A DNA stretch of 64,000 nucleotides from Blastomussa wellsi (GCA_947652115.1 OX393564.1:18065662-18129661); one strand, 5' to 3'. Positions 1-11,479 are shown, numbered from the stretch's first letter. Notes: generated from the sequence alone by a model not told the origin. A program made the numbers and translations.

Positions 1-137
1 TTCCTTCTTCAATAATTGTCAAGGAATGCGTTATATCACTTTTTTTTTATATTTATACAATCTTACAATAGATTGTTCAGAGCAACCTTACATGTAATGT
101 GCTACTGGGATGAAAAAAAAAATGTTGTTATCCTTCT

Positions 138-483
138 AGATTGTTGCGCCTCAATTATTCTTAAGATAAGTACGTTATTTTGAAAAGCGACTTCGTATTT
201 AAACTATCCGCCATTATCAGATTATATTGCAGAAGAGTTCCATTGACAGGGCTGGATAGAGAGAGAAAATGTCGTCATCTTCTCTCAGTTTATTTTTTTA
301 AGTGTGAATCCAGTTAATTAGTATGCAGCTCGTGTTTTTAGAAGCAAATTGCTGTTCTGCATACCTAACTAGCTGGGAAGACGCTTTAAAAAACAAATAG
401 TGAGTAGATGACGCAATTTTCTCTCTCGATCTGGTTATTCAGGAGACGGGCAACTTATTATGAAAATTGAGGCGCAATAATTA
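138..483. repeat. Short foldback element
   Basis: A 17-bp inverted repeat (attgttgcgcctcaatt at 140-156 against aattgaggcgcaataat at 465-481, one mismatch) brackets about 310 bp with no coding potential. This fits a non-autonomous inverted-repeat (MITE-like) insertion. I could not define a target-site duplication. Confidence 0.45.
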
Positions 484-1212
484 GCATGATGCTTTCTTCC
501 AAAATAATAAACCAGAATCAAGAGAGAACGAGAAAACATATTTCATCTAAGTATCATTTTAAATTTATGAGAAAAGAAGTTGCTCCTATTCCCACCTGAG
601 TTTTTACTAGACAGATTTAGCAACAGAACGGGAACGTCATTTGAGGACGCGAGAGCGCGCGGAATAGTCTGGACACGACTTCCGGTGCCCAGATTGACGT
701 CGCCAGGCCAAGGTCACGTCTCTTTCGCGACGGAAAACTAAACCATTTGACGTCCCCACGAGAACGTGAAGGTTTCCGATCTTTTTCCGAGGGAAAAAGG
801 TAAGAAAATCACATTTCATGAATTCAATCGCCACTTTTGATAATTTTCGATTCGCCAGTTACCTAAGAATTGCTTTTGTTTCATATGAGTACGGGTTTGT
901 TGCTGTGGTTTTACCGTTTTACCTTCATTATATAGTTTCGCAAAGTTGCCAAAAGTTGTGTCGGCTTTAGCCACCAAGGACAAATTACAATCTTCCATTC
1001 TTTTTTTTTTTACCTTAATAACTTTCTTTCCCGTTCTAGTTTTTAAATCTTCAACAAATTCGTTGTTCTCTGTGCAGAAAAAGCGGTGCCGGGACAAAAC
1101 TGTAAGCTTAAATTGCCAAAACAAACACATGAATTGTAAACTAAGTTTATAGATTTCTTTACTAATTTACTGCTCTTTGTTGTTGAAGGATCTTTTTTGT
1201 GTTACGTTAACG

Positions 1213-2366
1213 ATGGAAACCGAAAACATCGATGGGAAGAAAAAGTAAGTATAAATTACATTTCAGTACCCGTTGAAGTGAAACCCACCCAGCAGCTTAG
1301 AGACGTAATTAATGAACCTTTTGACCACAATTGAAAATGAAAGCAAGAAAGAATTGAATCGAGATATACTTTCTAGTCGCTATTAATTAGCCGCTCATCA
1401 GTTTCAATACGAGTTTTGGCTTACCTTAAAATTGTTACTTAATATCATCAATTGACCTAAAGTGTTATTTTCTGAGGATAAATGTAGGTGGAAGAATCAT
1501 TCCTGAACACATTAGAAACTAAATTCGGACCCTTTTTAACCTGGGAGAAGTCGTAGAATAAGGAGGTTTTATTTTCATGTCCCGTTAGGTCAGTTATGGT
1601 ATGGTCCGAAGCCAAAGATTACATTATGCTAAAAGAAGTGGCTGCAGAAGGAGTTTTCGACAGTAGACCTGGGAGTAGAGATAGAGGCACCTCCTGGCAG
1701 AAGGTTGCTAACAAACTAAACAGTTTGCCGCAGTTCAGTGTGAACTCTCGAGCAATCAGGGATCGCTTCAACAACATTGTTAGGAAGTTAAAAACCAAAT
1801 TATCAAGGGAGTCGAATGAAAGTGGAGGGGGGGACATGGAAGAGCCGACCGAACTGGAAATGTTGTTGGAGGAGCTGCTGCAATTGAATGAAGAATCAGA
1901 AAAGAAATCACACGACCAGACTGAGGCCAAAAAGGAGACGGTGGAAAAAGAAAGAAAGCAGGCCATAGAGATGAGAGAAAGAGCAATGGAAAGCATGGGA
2001 GAGACAAGAAAGAGGAATGAAGATAGGGAGGGGGAACCAGTAAAAACTGAGAAAAGAAGACGAAGATCTGGTGGCGACCCCCTGGAATGGCTAAGGGAGC
2101 GGGCTGCTACTGAAACCCAAATGAAGGAGAGGGAGCTGGAGGAAAAGAAAAAAGGACGACAAGAACAAGAAGCCACCCGAAAGCAACAAGGGGAGCAAGT
2201 AGCCATGGTTCAGCAGCAGATGTTGCAACTTATACAACAGCAACAGCAGCAGCAGCAGCAGCAACAACAGCAATTTGCACTGATGCAACAGCAAATGTTG
2301 GCAGTTATTCAGCAGCAGCAACAACAAGCTCGAGCCTTATTTAACCTAGTACAGGAAAAAGAGTAA
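1213..2366 (+). CDS. Myb/SANT-like DNA-binding protein of the Harbinger element
   Basis: Two coding exons are proposed: 1213-1244 (starting METENIDGKKK, donor GTAAGT at 1245) and 1589-2366 (acceptor ttag ending at 1588); the phases join exactly. An upstream acceptor (gttgaag, near 1190) suggests a 5'UTR intron. The N-terminal ~80 residues (W-x6-YIMLKEV, SWQKVANKLN, RAIRDRFNNIVRK) form a three-helix Myb/SANT-like fold as found in Harbinger-associated proteins, which in the family bring the nuclease to the nucleus and to the transposon ends. A long charged Glu/Lys/Arg coiled coil with a basic KTEKRRRRS cluster (likely nuclear localisation) follows, then a Gln-rich tail with two poly-Q runs encoded by mixed CAG/CAA. 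The DNA-binding family call is by pattern; the role is inferred from its place beside the transposase. Confidence 0.72.
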
Positions 2367-2923
2367 TATTTTCTGATATGCATTCTGTATTTCTGTGTAT
2401 GAAAAACAGGTTTACACTCAACTATCTTTAGTGGCAAGTTTAATTACCAAATATTCGGGACCTTGATATATCAACTCCCAGTTTTAGATTTTCCAGGCAT
2501 TTTGAGCACTTTTACAGCAAATTATTAGTAATTCCGCATTAAGTTATGAAAATGACTACTGTTCTTGTATACGTAAAATCATAAATGTTATTGTACAGTA
2601 TTTCAGTGGCTATCATTACATACATAAAGCAAACAACAGTAGCATTTAAAGGTTGTATATAATGAAGATATAATTTTAAAATGAGTACTTGCATACTCTT
2701 ACATTCAGACTCAGTTGTTTACTATGCAAACAGTTTCAATGAATTTTATATATTTATAATAAAACATGTTCAGCTTTTGAATTTCTGACATTGAAAGGCA
2801 TTACACCGGGTCATACAATTACATGGTTTGTTCTTGTAAGTAAAAGATTCTTAGAAAAAAGAAACCTCTACTGAGAGACTTATCACATGCAAGTCACTCG
2901 TGTCAATATTCTAATCTTTTCAG

Positions 2924-3248
2924 GCCCCTTGTGCAGAATAGCAGAGATGTCTTACGATTAGTACTCCACAACCTCTCCTCAGAAAAAAACAATTACAAAC
3001 AAAATATGATAGGCCCATGGGCACTGACTGGTATTCCACCTTTATCAGCCTACAAAGGAACACAAGGCCAGAAGGCAGAAGAAACATTTAAGGAAACCAA
3101 CAAAAAAGAACACTGGAAATTCTTAAACTTATCTAATCCAAAATTAAGAGCCTCAACTTTGGTCAGGCCTTCGTATACAACAGGACAGTTGGAGTGTCTC
3201 AGTTCCCCCTACAAATCACTAACTAATCCACTAAATGATAATGAGTAG
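2924..3248 (+). CDS. Possible 3' exon of the Myb-like gene
   Basis: An open frame of about 107 codons begins right after a good acceptor (tctaatcttttcag ending at 2923) and ends at TAG 3248. Splicing a GTAATA donor at 2363, just before the Myb-like stop codon, to this acceptor keeps the frame, reading ...QEKE then PLVQNSRDVL. The alternative is that the Myb-like protein simply ends at 2366 and this frame is 3'UTR or chance. The peptide (RDVLRLVLHNLSS, IGPWALTGIPPLSAYKG) matches nothing I recognise, and the donor is weak. Confidence 0.3.
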
Positions 3249-3847
3249 TACTAAATATTGAACTGGTGGGTAGCATTTATTTTCTTACACTTGAAACATG
3301 CATAACAAATGTTACATTAATTTCACCTGACAAGAAAGTTTAACACTCATGATCACCTCTCAAAATGAAGACATTGCCAATAACATGGTTATTTCAAGAT
3401 TTTAAGACTATAAAACCATAGTAATCTTAACTCTGCATGCACCAATAATCCTTATACATTATGACATCAGAGTAGCAAAAATCAACACCAAGCCTCCTTT
3501 TGAAAATGCAAATGGTTCCATAGCTCAAAACTAATTAGTTCTAGTAAATCTATCTAAGACATGGTTGCCACAGACATCAGTTTCCAAAATTCAAGGATTT
3601 TTTCCCTGAACTTGAGGAATTTTTTTTTCTTCACCATTTTGGTGACCTGTGGCATCCCTGCAAGATTATATTTCCAGATTTCACTGTTAATTCTAGGTAA
3701 ACCAAAGCAAAACTCTTAAGGGAAAAGAATAACAAATTAAAAATGTACCGGTATATTACTTAATATTTCACCATTTTTGCAACTAAGCTAAACCTTACTG
3801 CTGATCATGTTCTAGACAACTGGCCCCAGATTTCTCTATATGTAAGA

Positions 3848-4993
3848 CTACCATGAAAAGTAATCATTTAAAGAAGGAGGAGCAATCTCAAACATTTCTG
3901 ACACTTGATTACCATATAAACAGGTTTGAGCATTCTCTAACAAAGCACAGACAAAATACATTTTTCCAACTGGACTTAAGTGTATTTTCATCTGCTTTTT
4001 GAATTCAATAAATTTAAAATAATTGCAAATATTGCCAAATAACAGCTCAACAGACACTCGAACCTCACTCATTGCTTTGTTATATAGTGTCATTTGCGGT
4101 GTTAAGTTGTTATTCTTGTAGGGTGCCTGGAGATGCACACCCAAGGGATAAGCTGGATCTCCATATAAACAAAGTGGCTGCCCATTGTAAAAGGCGACCC
4201 GTTGTAACTCATTAAGAAGACCAGATTCGTGCAGCATTATGCTATCATGTCTCTTCCCTTCAAATTGGCCACTAAGATTGGCTATCAGGCCATTTGGTGT
4301 TACGATACTTTGGAATTTGATACCGTGGACCCTTTTGTGTCCATTGTACATAACTCGTTGGTTGTATTTTGGGCGGGCTATTTCTCGCACAGTTCCATCT
4401 ATGAAACCAAAACAGTTCTGGAGTGGAGCACCATGCTGATAAATGACCTCTGCATACCTATGCAACTCCCCTGGTTGAAGGAAAGGATTCATACCCCAAT
4501 TTTGCAGTCGATGTCGATGTCGTAGGTAAATGAAATCAAGTACTGAGTTGAAGATAAGGCAAAGTTCAGTTGGGTTTCGCCCAAAGCGGGGTACCATATC
4601 AGTATATCGACATAGATAGGCCAGTCTTCGGAGAAGAATACACAAGCCTTCCATGGCATTACAGACAGTTCTTTGGGAACAGACAATTTCACCAGGGATT
4701 TGCAAGTTGTTCAACAGCAATTCCAGATCATTCTTGCCAAATCTTAACTCAGTCCAGCATTCCTCATCTTCCCAATTGTCAATATTAAAGTGTTCAAATT
4801 TTGAATAGGGAAAAACTGGCTTTGACATGTTGGCATCATACAGTAAAGCAAATTCTATGTCATCAATAATGTTTTGAGAATATGCGATTACCAAGGAGTC
4901 GCGAACAGTGGCTAGACTAGACATCATGAACGTACTCGTACGACGTAAACCTCGCCAAGCCGAATTTAGATTGCGTGAATTTCTATGCGCCAT
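3848..4993 (-). CDS. PIF/Harbinger DDE transposase (HARBI1-like nuclease)
   Basis: A single 381-residue open frame. The DDE_Tnp_4 catalytic core is visible: GFIDGT (Asp 199), GQFEGKRHDS (Asp 250, conserved in the family), YGDPAYPL (Asp 279) and VSVELLFGN (Glu 316). The N-terminal region with ELLLNNLQIP and a Cys/Arg-rich helix-turn-helix-like stretch (about 80-135) is typical of the family. The enzyme cuts and rejoins its own element at TWA sites and depends on the Myb-like partner encoded 1.5 kb away on the other strand. The length is about normal for HARBI1-type proteins and no catalytic residue is missing, so it could be active. A domesticated HARBI1 host gene is less likely because inverted repeats flank the pair. 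Confidence 0.88.
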   Translation of the reverse strand: MAHRNSRNLNSAWRGLRRTSTFMMSSLATVRDSLVIAYSQNIIDDIEFALLYDANMSKPVFPYSKFEHFNIDNWEDEECWTELRFGKNDLELLLNNLQIPGEIVCSQRTVCNAMEGLCILLRRLAYLCRYTDMVPRFGRNPTELCLIFNSVLDFIYLRHRHRLQNWGMNPFLQPGELHRYAEVIYQHGAPLQNCFGFIDGTVREIARPKYNQRVMYNGHKRVHGIKFQSIVTPNGLIANLSGQFEGKRHDSIMLHESGLLNELQRVAFYNGQPLCLYGDPAYPLGVHLQAPYKNNNLTPQMTLYNKAMSEVRVSVELLFGNICNYFKFIEFKKQMKIHLSPVGKMYFVCALLENAQTCLYGNQVSEMFEIAPPSLNDYFSW

Positions 4994-5489
4994 CTCGCTT
5001 ACGGTAGAAATGACGACACAAAATCGTCAGTAAGAAGGCTTTAATATAGTAAACAAAAATGAATGGTGCTTATTATTTTGACTTACCTATAAAGAAGCTT
5101 TATCTCAAAATTTACATTACACAGCTCTCGAAAAAATTTGAGCCTTTATACAAACGTCGATTACAGTCTGAGGATTTCTTTCTTTCCAGCGTAGAATTAT
5201 TAACACCTGGATCCATGTTTATTTCTCCGTCATCTGTGACCTGGCTGAAAAGCTTGACTAGTTCGAGGAGAAAGTAATATTCGAGAACATGCTTTTCTCG
5301 ACGTCTCGTCGACCTCTGCGAGGTGCTAAATCGCTGTTTACTTGCAATGCGACGGCGTGGTAGACCCAGTCCTAATCGGTCATAGCACAGTGCGCGCGCG
5401 GTCGTCGAAAGGCTCCCGTCGTGTTTGCTAAATCTGTCTATTATTGTCAAAGGAATTCTGAAAATAATGCTTTGTTCCTTGGACAAATA

Positions 5490-5662
5490 TATATAGACCC
5501 TATGCACAAATGGCTATTGTATATATTTAAATTAGCCCCACTAACCTCGCTCGTGAGCTGGTAAGTCTAAAGAATTTTTACTCTCAAACGAGGTTAGTGA
5601 AGCTAATTTAAATATACACAAAAGAATTTTAAATTGCCAGCCGTTTATGCATAGGGTCTATA
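5490..5662. repeat. Foldback MITE abutting the Harbinger element
   Basis: Inverted arms of about 70 bp (tatagaccctatgcacaaat near 5493, complement atgcatagggtctata near 5648; inner arm aaattagccccactaacctcg against cgaggttagtgaagctaattt) surround a short loop. It has no coding capacity. Its left edge is about 50 bp from the right end of the Harbinger element. Confidence 0.6.
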
Positions 5663-5943
5663 AGACAGAAAATTCGTAATTAAATCAACCATTATATTGG
5701 AATGTTTGACCGCAGTGCACGCAAATATTCGTCTTCTCAACGGATTTTGTCCTTAAAAATTTCAATGAACCGCCAACGTAGATATTTGACTGAGAATTTT
5801 CCTGCCACGTTTCTGTTAACTGAGCTGCATTAACTTCAAATGCCTCCCATCAATAAAGTAATAATGGGTTCTGATTGCTGGAAACCAGTTTTGTTTGAAA
5901 AAGGCCACAACTGACATTTATGGTTATTTAATTGTTTCGACAG

Positions 5944-6282
5944 ATAAACAACGCAACAATTCTTGACAAAGTAATTGGCTCATACTTTGGACTGGTAGCC
6001 GCCAACCAACGCATTAGGGAACGGTACGGAAATGACGTTATCGATATTCCGGGACACGAAACAGTGCTAAGACCAAAAGAAACATTGCAAAGGTTGTGCC
6101 ACCATTTAGGAGTCACGTGTTACGATGATTACATTGAAAAGTGCAGCAGTATTTTGTATGGAGTTCCGTCAGTCACTAGAAACAAAGTTGTCTGGACCGC
6201 AGAGCAAAAAGCCCGCGTCACAAAAATGATAAAGAACTTCTCTTTCCTTCATAAATATTCATTCGATGAATACCCAAAGTGA
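5944..6282 (+). CDS. Sulfotransferase, last exon of a gene extending to the left
   Basis: The exon starts after the acceptor tgtttcgacag (ending 5943) and runs 112 codons to TGA at 6280-6282. It has the same length, same start phase and nearly the same protein as the last exon of the complete paralogue at 31454-31792: NQRIRERYGN, DIPGHETVLRPKETLQRLCH, LGVTCYDDYIEKC, VPSVTRNKVVWTAEQ, FDEYPK. This is the C-terminal part of a PAPS-dependent sulfotransferase-like P-loop fold. No upstream exon was recognised between the left edge of the window and this point, so exons 1-3 are presumably outside the window, beyond the Harbinger insertion. It could instead be an isolated duplicated exon, and only transcripts would tell. 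Confidence 0.72.
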   Translation: MNNATILDKVIGSYFGLVAANQRIRERYGNDVIDIPGHETVLRPKETLQRLCHHLGVTCYDDYIEKCSSILYGVPSVTRNKVVWTAEQKARVTKMIKNFSFLHKYSFDEYPK

Positions 6283-6759
6283 TGCACAAAATATTAGTAT
6301 AATAATGCAACGAATATCAGAATTTTTTACAAGTCTGGATATTTGTGAGTTGGCACAACCGCAATCCTAAATTAATTCATGGGCTTGAGTTAGGGTGAGA
6401 TTATTATTTTTTTTATTCGCATTACAAACAATTACATACAGAAAAAAATAGAAAAAATAAACTAATTTAACACAAACAATACATTCCAGATAGCTTATAC
6501 ATAGAAATCACAATTATATGTAAGGGAAACAGTTGGCAACTTAACATTACCTAATGGGCCTTGACTGTGTTGTCCTGCGCTGAAGGAGCATCTTAGCGAG
6601 ATATACAGTTCAACCTATGTTTTCTACATTGTATTTGGTATTTAGTTTTTTAACGAAGTCTGGGAGAGCTATTGGTCTATTATGAAGTTTGCTGGTGTAA
6701 ATATTATAAATAACTCATATATAACATAGTATAGTTGAATTTGCTCAACAGGGCATTGT

Positions 6760-7186
6760 TTACAATTGAAGAGCTCCAGGTAGGAAACAACCCAAATAGA
6801 ATTTGTTTAACGGACGCGTGAAGATTAGTATAATTAACATTATTGAACCAACTCTTCGCAGAAACGCTTTTGTGAATTGGCAATCAATAAAAGTATGTTC
6901 GATGGATTCATCTTTTCCACAATACAAACAGTCACTATCTTGTTTGAAACCAAAGCGGCATATTTCCTTTTTCGTGACTATGACTCTATGCAGGAATTTA
7001 AAATGAAATTCTTTTAATTTATTCTGTCTACAAATTTTGTTTGCCAACTTGAAGAAGTGTCCCCATTGAGTGGTATTGAAATTCATGTAGTTACTCCATT
7101 TTGCTAGTCCTGTAGGGAATGACTTGTTTACCTTTTTATTTAGTAGCCAATAGAAATCTTTTGCTTTTGCTTTCTGCAAATCGTAT
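6760..7186 (-). pseudogene. LINE ORF2 C-terminal zf-RVT fragment
   Basis: The peptide contains WGHFFKLANKIC, EFHFKFLHRVIVTKKEICRF and DCLYCGKDESIEHTFIDCQ, the C-x2-C-x6-H-x4-C motif of the zf-RVT domain found after reverse transcriptase in L1-type elements. It is cut off from the rest of ORF2 by the repeat inserted at 7199-7373. Confidence 0.75.
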
Positions 7187-7198
7187 TCACCATTTTCA

Positions 7199-7332
7199 AT
7201 ATAATTTGGTTTCATCAACTGGGTTGATAATGTGAATTGGCCACCGTAAAGAGGTTCAAGAGCTGACGTTTCGAGCGTTAGCCCTTCGTCGGAGCGAATT
7301 ATTTTGTTATATATTGTTATACTTCCCACTGA

Positions 7333-7367
<35 letters not shown>

Positions 7368-7373
7368 CTATTT
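7199..7373. mobile_element. Short retrotransposed repeat, copy 1 (internally inverted)
   Basis: Flanked by a perfect 10-bp direct repeat (accattttca at 7189-7198 and 7374-7383), so it inserted into the already resident LINE. Relative to the other copies, the 5' part (hammerhead-like core cgaagggctaacgctcgaaa, then ttatcaacccagttgataa) is reversed while the 3' part (gacgcagcaccacag to the end ccccctctatt) is not. A reversed 5' half is what twin priming during target-primed reverse transcription produces. Confidence 0.75.
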
Positions 7374-8001
7374 ACCATTTTCAGCTAGTTGGATCTTAGT
7401 ATAATTTCCTAAATAGTTTTCTTTGGGAGGAACATCCAGGTTTTGTGCCCTAGTTAATAATATTTTAGGAATAGCATTTATCAACTGGAAAGAATTTAGG
7501 AAGTTAGTTTTACAGTTATATTTCATTTGAAATTCTTGGAATGAAAGAAGCTATCCATCTTCCTTAAGGGTCTTGAATAAAAATGATTCCTTTGGAAAAC
7601 CATTCCCGAATAAAGAATAGCTTCCCTCCTATTAAAATAGCTTTGTTATCAAAAAGGATTGTTTCTTGCTCCTGTTCATAATTATAGAGACATTTAACTT
7701 CTGAAAAGCAAGTTAGAATATCCTTGTAGAAAAGAGGTAGTTTCGGATCTAAGTACTTGGTGTCGTAGTTACATTTAAGCAGAAAATGTAATCCTCCAAG
7801 GTTTTTAAAGAAAAAGTCTGGTATTGCTTTCCAATTATGGCTATCGGGGTTCAGGAGTCTTGGAATCCAAGCGAGGCTTAAGCCCTTAAACATTAAGTGA
7901 ACATCGGTCAAACGAATTCCCCCTTCATCGTAATCGTGATAAATACTTTCCCTCTTGATTTTGTTCTTCTTTTTGTTCCAGAGGAAACTAAATAACTTGC
8001 T

Positions 8002-8900
8002 TTAAATTATATATTGGATTTCAGAGGGGACGTTGACATTGGATGCTGCATAGACTATTTGAGAAAGCCCAAGCGATTTAATGACTAACACTTTTCCAAA
8101 CAGTGTCAAGTTTCTTGCTTTCCGTAGATCCAGTATTGTCTGTAGTTTTGGAATTTTAAGGTTTAAGTTAAAATGCGTGTTCTTGTTTTCATCATAAGAA
8201 AAATATACCCCTAAGATTTTAACAGGTTCGTTAACCCACTCTATTTGTAATCGTTTTGTTTTGTTCTTAAACCACTTTCCTAACCATATCGCTTTGGTCT
8301 TTTTCACGTTAAGTTCTAAACCCGAGATGGAACCAAAGCTATTGACCATGTTAAGCCCGCGTTCTACTGCACAAAATAAGTTAGTATCGTCTGCAAACTG
8401 GCTTATTTTAACTTCATTTCCGAATAAATGAATCCCTTTTATTGTCTGACGCAGTTTGTTCGATAATATTTCAGCCCCGAGTATAAATAGATACGGGGAG
8501 AGCGGGCAACCTTGTCTAACACCTCTCGTTGGCTTAAACCAGATAGTGGCGAAACAATTATTCAATACAGCGCTTTGAATATTAGTATAAAAGATGCTAA
8601 TCCATCTTTTTACGTTCTCGCCGAAGTTAAAAAATTCTAAAGTCCTCTTAATGAACTGCCATTCCAAAGTGTCAAAATCTTTTTAAAAATTGAGTGACAC
8701 CAAAATTCCCCCTTTCTTCTCCGACATGGTGTGCCCCATTACATCGCTTATCGACCGTATTTTCTCTCCAATGTAGCGACCTTTCATAAATCCAGTTTGG
8801 TCGGAGTGCACTAATTTTGGAAGAACAATCTCTATTCTTTTGGCCAAAGTTTTGGACGCAATCTTATAATCAATGTTGAGTAAAGTTATAGGTCTTCAAT
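8002..8900 (-). pseudogene. LINE reverse transcriptase fragment
   Basis: Reading on the minus strand from about 8820, the fragments QTGFMKGRYIGENIR, a KDFDTLEWQFI motif interrupted by a stop near 8683, RGVRQGCPLSPYLF (RT block 4) and SQFADDTNLF (the catalytic YxDD-type block 5) appear in the right order, followed by LGVYFS. These are canonical LINE reverse-transcriptase blocks. The stop between blocks makes it non-functional. Confidence 0.85.
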
Positions 8901-9605
8901 TTTGAAGGTCTAATAAGTCAGAGTATTCCTTAGGTATCAGAGTTATCACGCCCCTTCGCTGTGAAATGGAGAGTTCCTACTAATTCAAAGAAATACTTAT
9001 GGAAATCAGCAGTAAATCTATCCTCACACCTATTTTTATTCTTCCAAGGTGAACGACCCTTCCAGTTTTTCATTTTCTTTGTTGTCAAGTTTTGGAAATT
9101 CAATATTCCGAACGAATTCATCAAAATTTTCCTGGGACACCGTTGTTTTGGAGCTATAGAGATCTTCATAAAATTTCTCTATTACCTCTGTAATGTTAAC
9201 CTCTTCGCCTTCTCTTTCATTATCGTCTGTTTTAAGCTCAGTGATTGTCTTCCTGTTTTAAATTCGTTTTTCTAAATTGAAAAAATATTTGGAAGGTCGC
9301 TCTCCCTTCTCTATCCATCGGCATTTCGATCGAAAAATCGCGGCGCGTCCTTTTTCTTCACACATTGATTGCATCTCTGTATTAAGGTTCTCATACTCGT
9401 TTAAGATATGGTCAATATTAGTTTAATTATCACTGTTCAAATTTTGTAGTCGAGCTCTTCCAATTGCTTAGAAATTTCTACCTCTTGCTTAAAAGAAGAC
9501 TTGGCTTTCCTTTTTGCAAAAGACAAGGTGCTGCAACGAATTTCCATTTTAATTAGTTCCCACTCTAGTCTTTTGTCCTTCAAAGATTCGTATTTCTGAC
9601 GTAGT

Positions 9606-10379
9606 CTAGGTTTTAGATTTCATATATAGGGTGTTATTAAACTTCCAATACGCTGGTCCCCCTGGAGGATTGCTTGGCCATGATAAACAAAGATGAACTG
9701 TTTTATGATCAGGAGCTATCGAGGTTTTAATCTCGGTACTTTTCACGTGTTTTGACAAGTTTTGTGCAATTAAAAAGAAGTCTAATCCAGATTTGACGTT
9801 TAAGGCTTTGGATACGTACGAGTAGATATTTAAATTTGGACATCGAGTTCTTTGTATATCTATCAGGTCTAAAATTTTCATAGTCCTTAAAATTAGTTGC
9901 CTGAATTGTGTTGGTTTCCACAGTGTTCCGCCCTTTTTATCCTTCTTTGTCAATGTACAGTTCCAATCACCTCCAGCAATGAGGTTGGGTAATTCAGATT
10001 TATCAATGATACAGTTATTAAATTCTTGACTAAACTCTAGTTCCGATAGATTATTTGGCTCATAGATATTGCAGAATGAAACTTTCAACCTGTTTATATT
10101 GACTGTAATGAGGACGATTCTTCCTGACTTATTACTAAAGGAGTAGTATACATTATAATCAACCGACGGGTCTATTAGTATGCATGTACCTCTACTATGT
10201 CGGGACCCATGGGAAAAATACATTTTGCCTCCCCATTCGTTTTGCCAATTTTTTTCGTCCTCGATTTCTGAGTAAGTTTCTTGAAGGAAGAAGATGCTGG
10301 CTTTTTGTTCTTTTAAGTAAGAAAAGATGCTCCTTCTCTTGATTTGATCTCGTATTCCTCTTACATTTAGGGAAATCAC
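9606..10379 (-). pseudogene. LINE ORF2 endonuclease domain
   Basis: An open stretch of 257 codons encodes an exonuclease-endonuclease-phosphatase fold. ISLNVRGIRDQIKR, FFLQETYSE, GGDWNCTL, SGLDFFLIA and the terminal APDHKTV (usual SDH triad region) are in the right order and spacing for the N-terminal nicking domain of L1-type ORF2. The frame breaks before the reverse transcriptase. Confidence 0.82.
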
Positions 10380-10868
10380 TTTACATGTTAAATTATTTTA
10401 CATCGGAATATAAATAGACAGCTAAGAAAAAAAAGAAAAAATAATTAAAACACGGCAAACACTAGTGCTACTATAATAAACTAAAGAAAAAATTAAGAGT
10501 TTAAGCTTCTCGCTACGCTTTCTTGTGCCATCTTGAGACTTCCCTAATTTATTATCTTGTTTGAGTAACAGTGGCAACCTACCCGTAATCTAAAGAAAAT
10601 AGTCTAGAGGTGATCTGAATCATTGTCTGTGTTAATTCGGATCGGTCTACCCTCAGGCGAAGTCTTGACAACAGTACAGTCCATATTCCTTTAAGCACTC
10701 CATCTTCTTTCATTCCATTTGCTATCCTCGCCAGGTTTCGCCTATGTGCCGTCAAATTTTCGTTGATGAAGATGCGATTAGAAGACGCCCTTGTCGTTGC
10801 CGTACCTTTCGGGAAGAGCTGCGAAAAACTGACATTCAGTTCAACTCGTTGCTCTCTTTACTTTGTGG

Positions 10869-11460
10869 CTAATAAATTTTGCAATAAAAGCTGGACTTCT
10901 TCCTTTTGATTCTATGAGAGATGTCGATATCTTCTCGCTTAACGTTCACGTTTAAGACTTCTGCCACTTTCAGTACTGCATCTTCATCGCTGCACACATT
11001 TTCTGGAATACCCTCAATCTCGGGGGAATTTTTCCTCGTATACTGTTCAAGCGTGTCCATATTTTCGTAAAGCTCGTCGATCTCTTCTTCTTGTTCTTTC
11101 ACCCGTAGTTTAGTCGCTTTCAAATCCATTTGAAGTTTGTCGTTGTACTTTAGCGCTGTGTTCAATGATTCTTTGGCGGTTCTTAACTCGGACTCCTGAA
11201 GGAGGTTTTTAGCTCCGCGACTTCGTTAGACATATTTTTCATGGATTTCAAGAGTTCTTTGAGTGTTGTGTAGATGTCCGAGAGGTCGGGTTGGTCACGT
11301 CATCTTCTCGCTCCTCTGCATCTTCAGGTTCGAAGTCTGTGGACGCCATATTGATGCGTTTAGGACCCGCAGATTCGTCGTCTGTGGACCCTCTTTCACC
11401 CCGTTTGTTCTTGCGGCCCGTTTTTGTAGTGGGTACATATATCCTATAGACTGATTTCAA
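10869..11460 (-). pseudogene. LINE ORF1-like coiled-coil fragment
   Basis: Two broken frames. The upstream one (11248-11460) is hydrophilic (KKNKRGERGS-type and acidic stretches). The downstream one (10869-11165) has a heptad-like KLQMDLKATKLRVKEQEEEI segment followed by EQYTRKNSPEIEGIPE and a RIKRKK motif, resembling the coiled coil plus RNA-binding start of L1/Tx1 ORF1 proteins. There is a frame break between them. Confidence 0.6.
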
Positions 11461-11479
11461 GCTGTTATTAGGCTGATTC

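Larger units (their letters stand above)
608..5440. mobile_element. PIF/Harbinger DNA transposon with both genes
   Basis: The element is bounded by a 16-bp perfect terminal inverted repeat (tagacagatttagcaa at 608-623, its complement at 5425-5440), with weaker similarity continuing inward (aacgggaacg against acgggagcc). Between the ends lie the two proteins typical of the superfamily: a Myb/SANT-like DNA-binding protein on the plus strand and a DDE nuclease on the minus strand, convergently arranged. The right flank starts tta, the usual Harbinger 3-bp target; the left flank reads tac, so the duplication is not clean. Both reading frames look intact, so the copy may be young. It sits upstream of the last exon of a sulfotransferase gene, probably inside an intron. 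Confidence 0.85.
6395..11470 (-). mobile_element. Degenerate L1/Tx1-like LINE
   Basis: In order on the minus strand there is an ORF1-like coiled-coil protein (10869-11460), an apurinic-type endonuclease (9606-10379), a reverse transcriptase with FADDTNLF (8002-8900), a connector region (7564-7911) and a zf-RVT cysteine motif (6760-7186). A T-rich run at 6404-6416 marks the 3' (poly-A-like) end. Stops and frameshifts separate all blocks, so it is non-functional. The separate ORF1 with EQYTRKNSPEIEGIPE, the endonuclease type and the C-terminal zf-RVT point to the L1/Tx1 group rather than RTE, CR1 or Jockey. A short retrotransposed repeat has inserted at 7199-7373. Confidence 0.85.

Noticed and set aside
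1619..2327. Leu/Ser-rich minus-strand frames opposite the Myb-like gene
   Set aside because: They are the antisense of the Glu/Gln-rich coding exon, whose splice phases and domain support the plus strand.
5112..5507. 131-codon minus-strand frame at the right end of the Harbinger element
   Set aside because: It crosses the terminal inverted repeat into flanking DNA, so it is unlikely to be an element gene.
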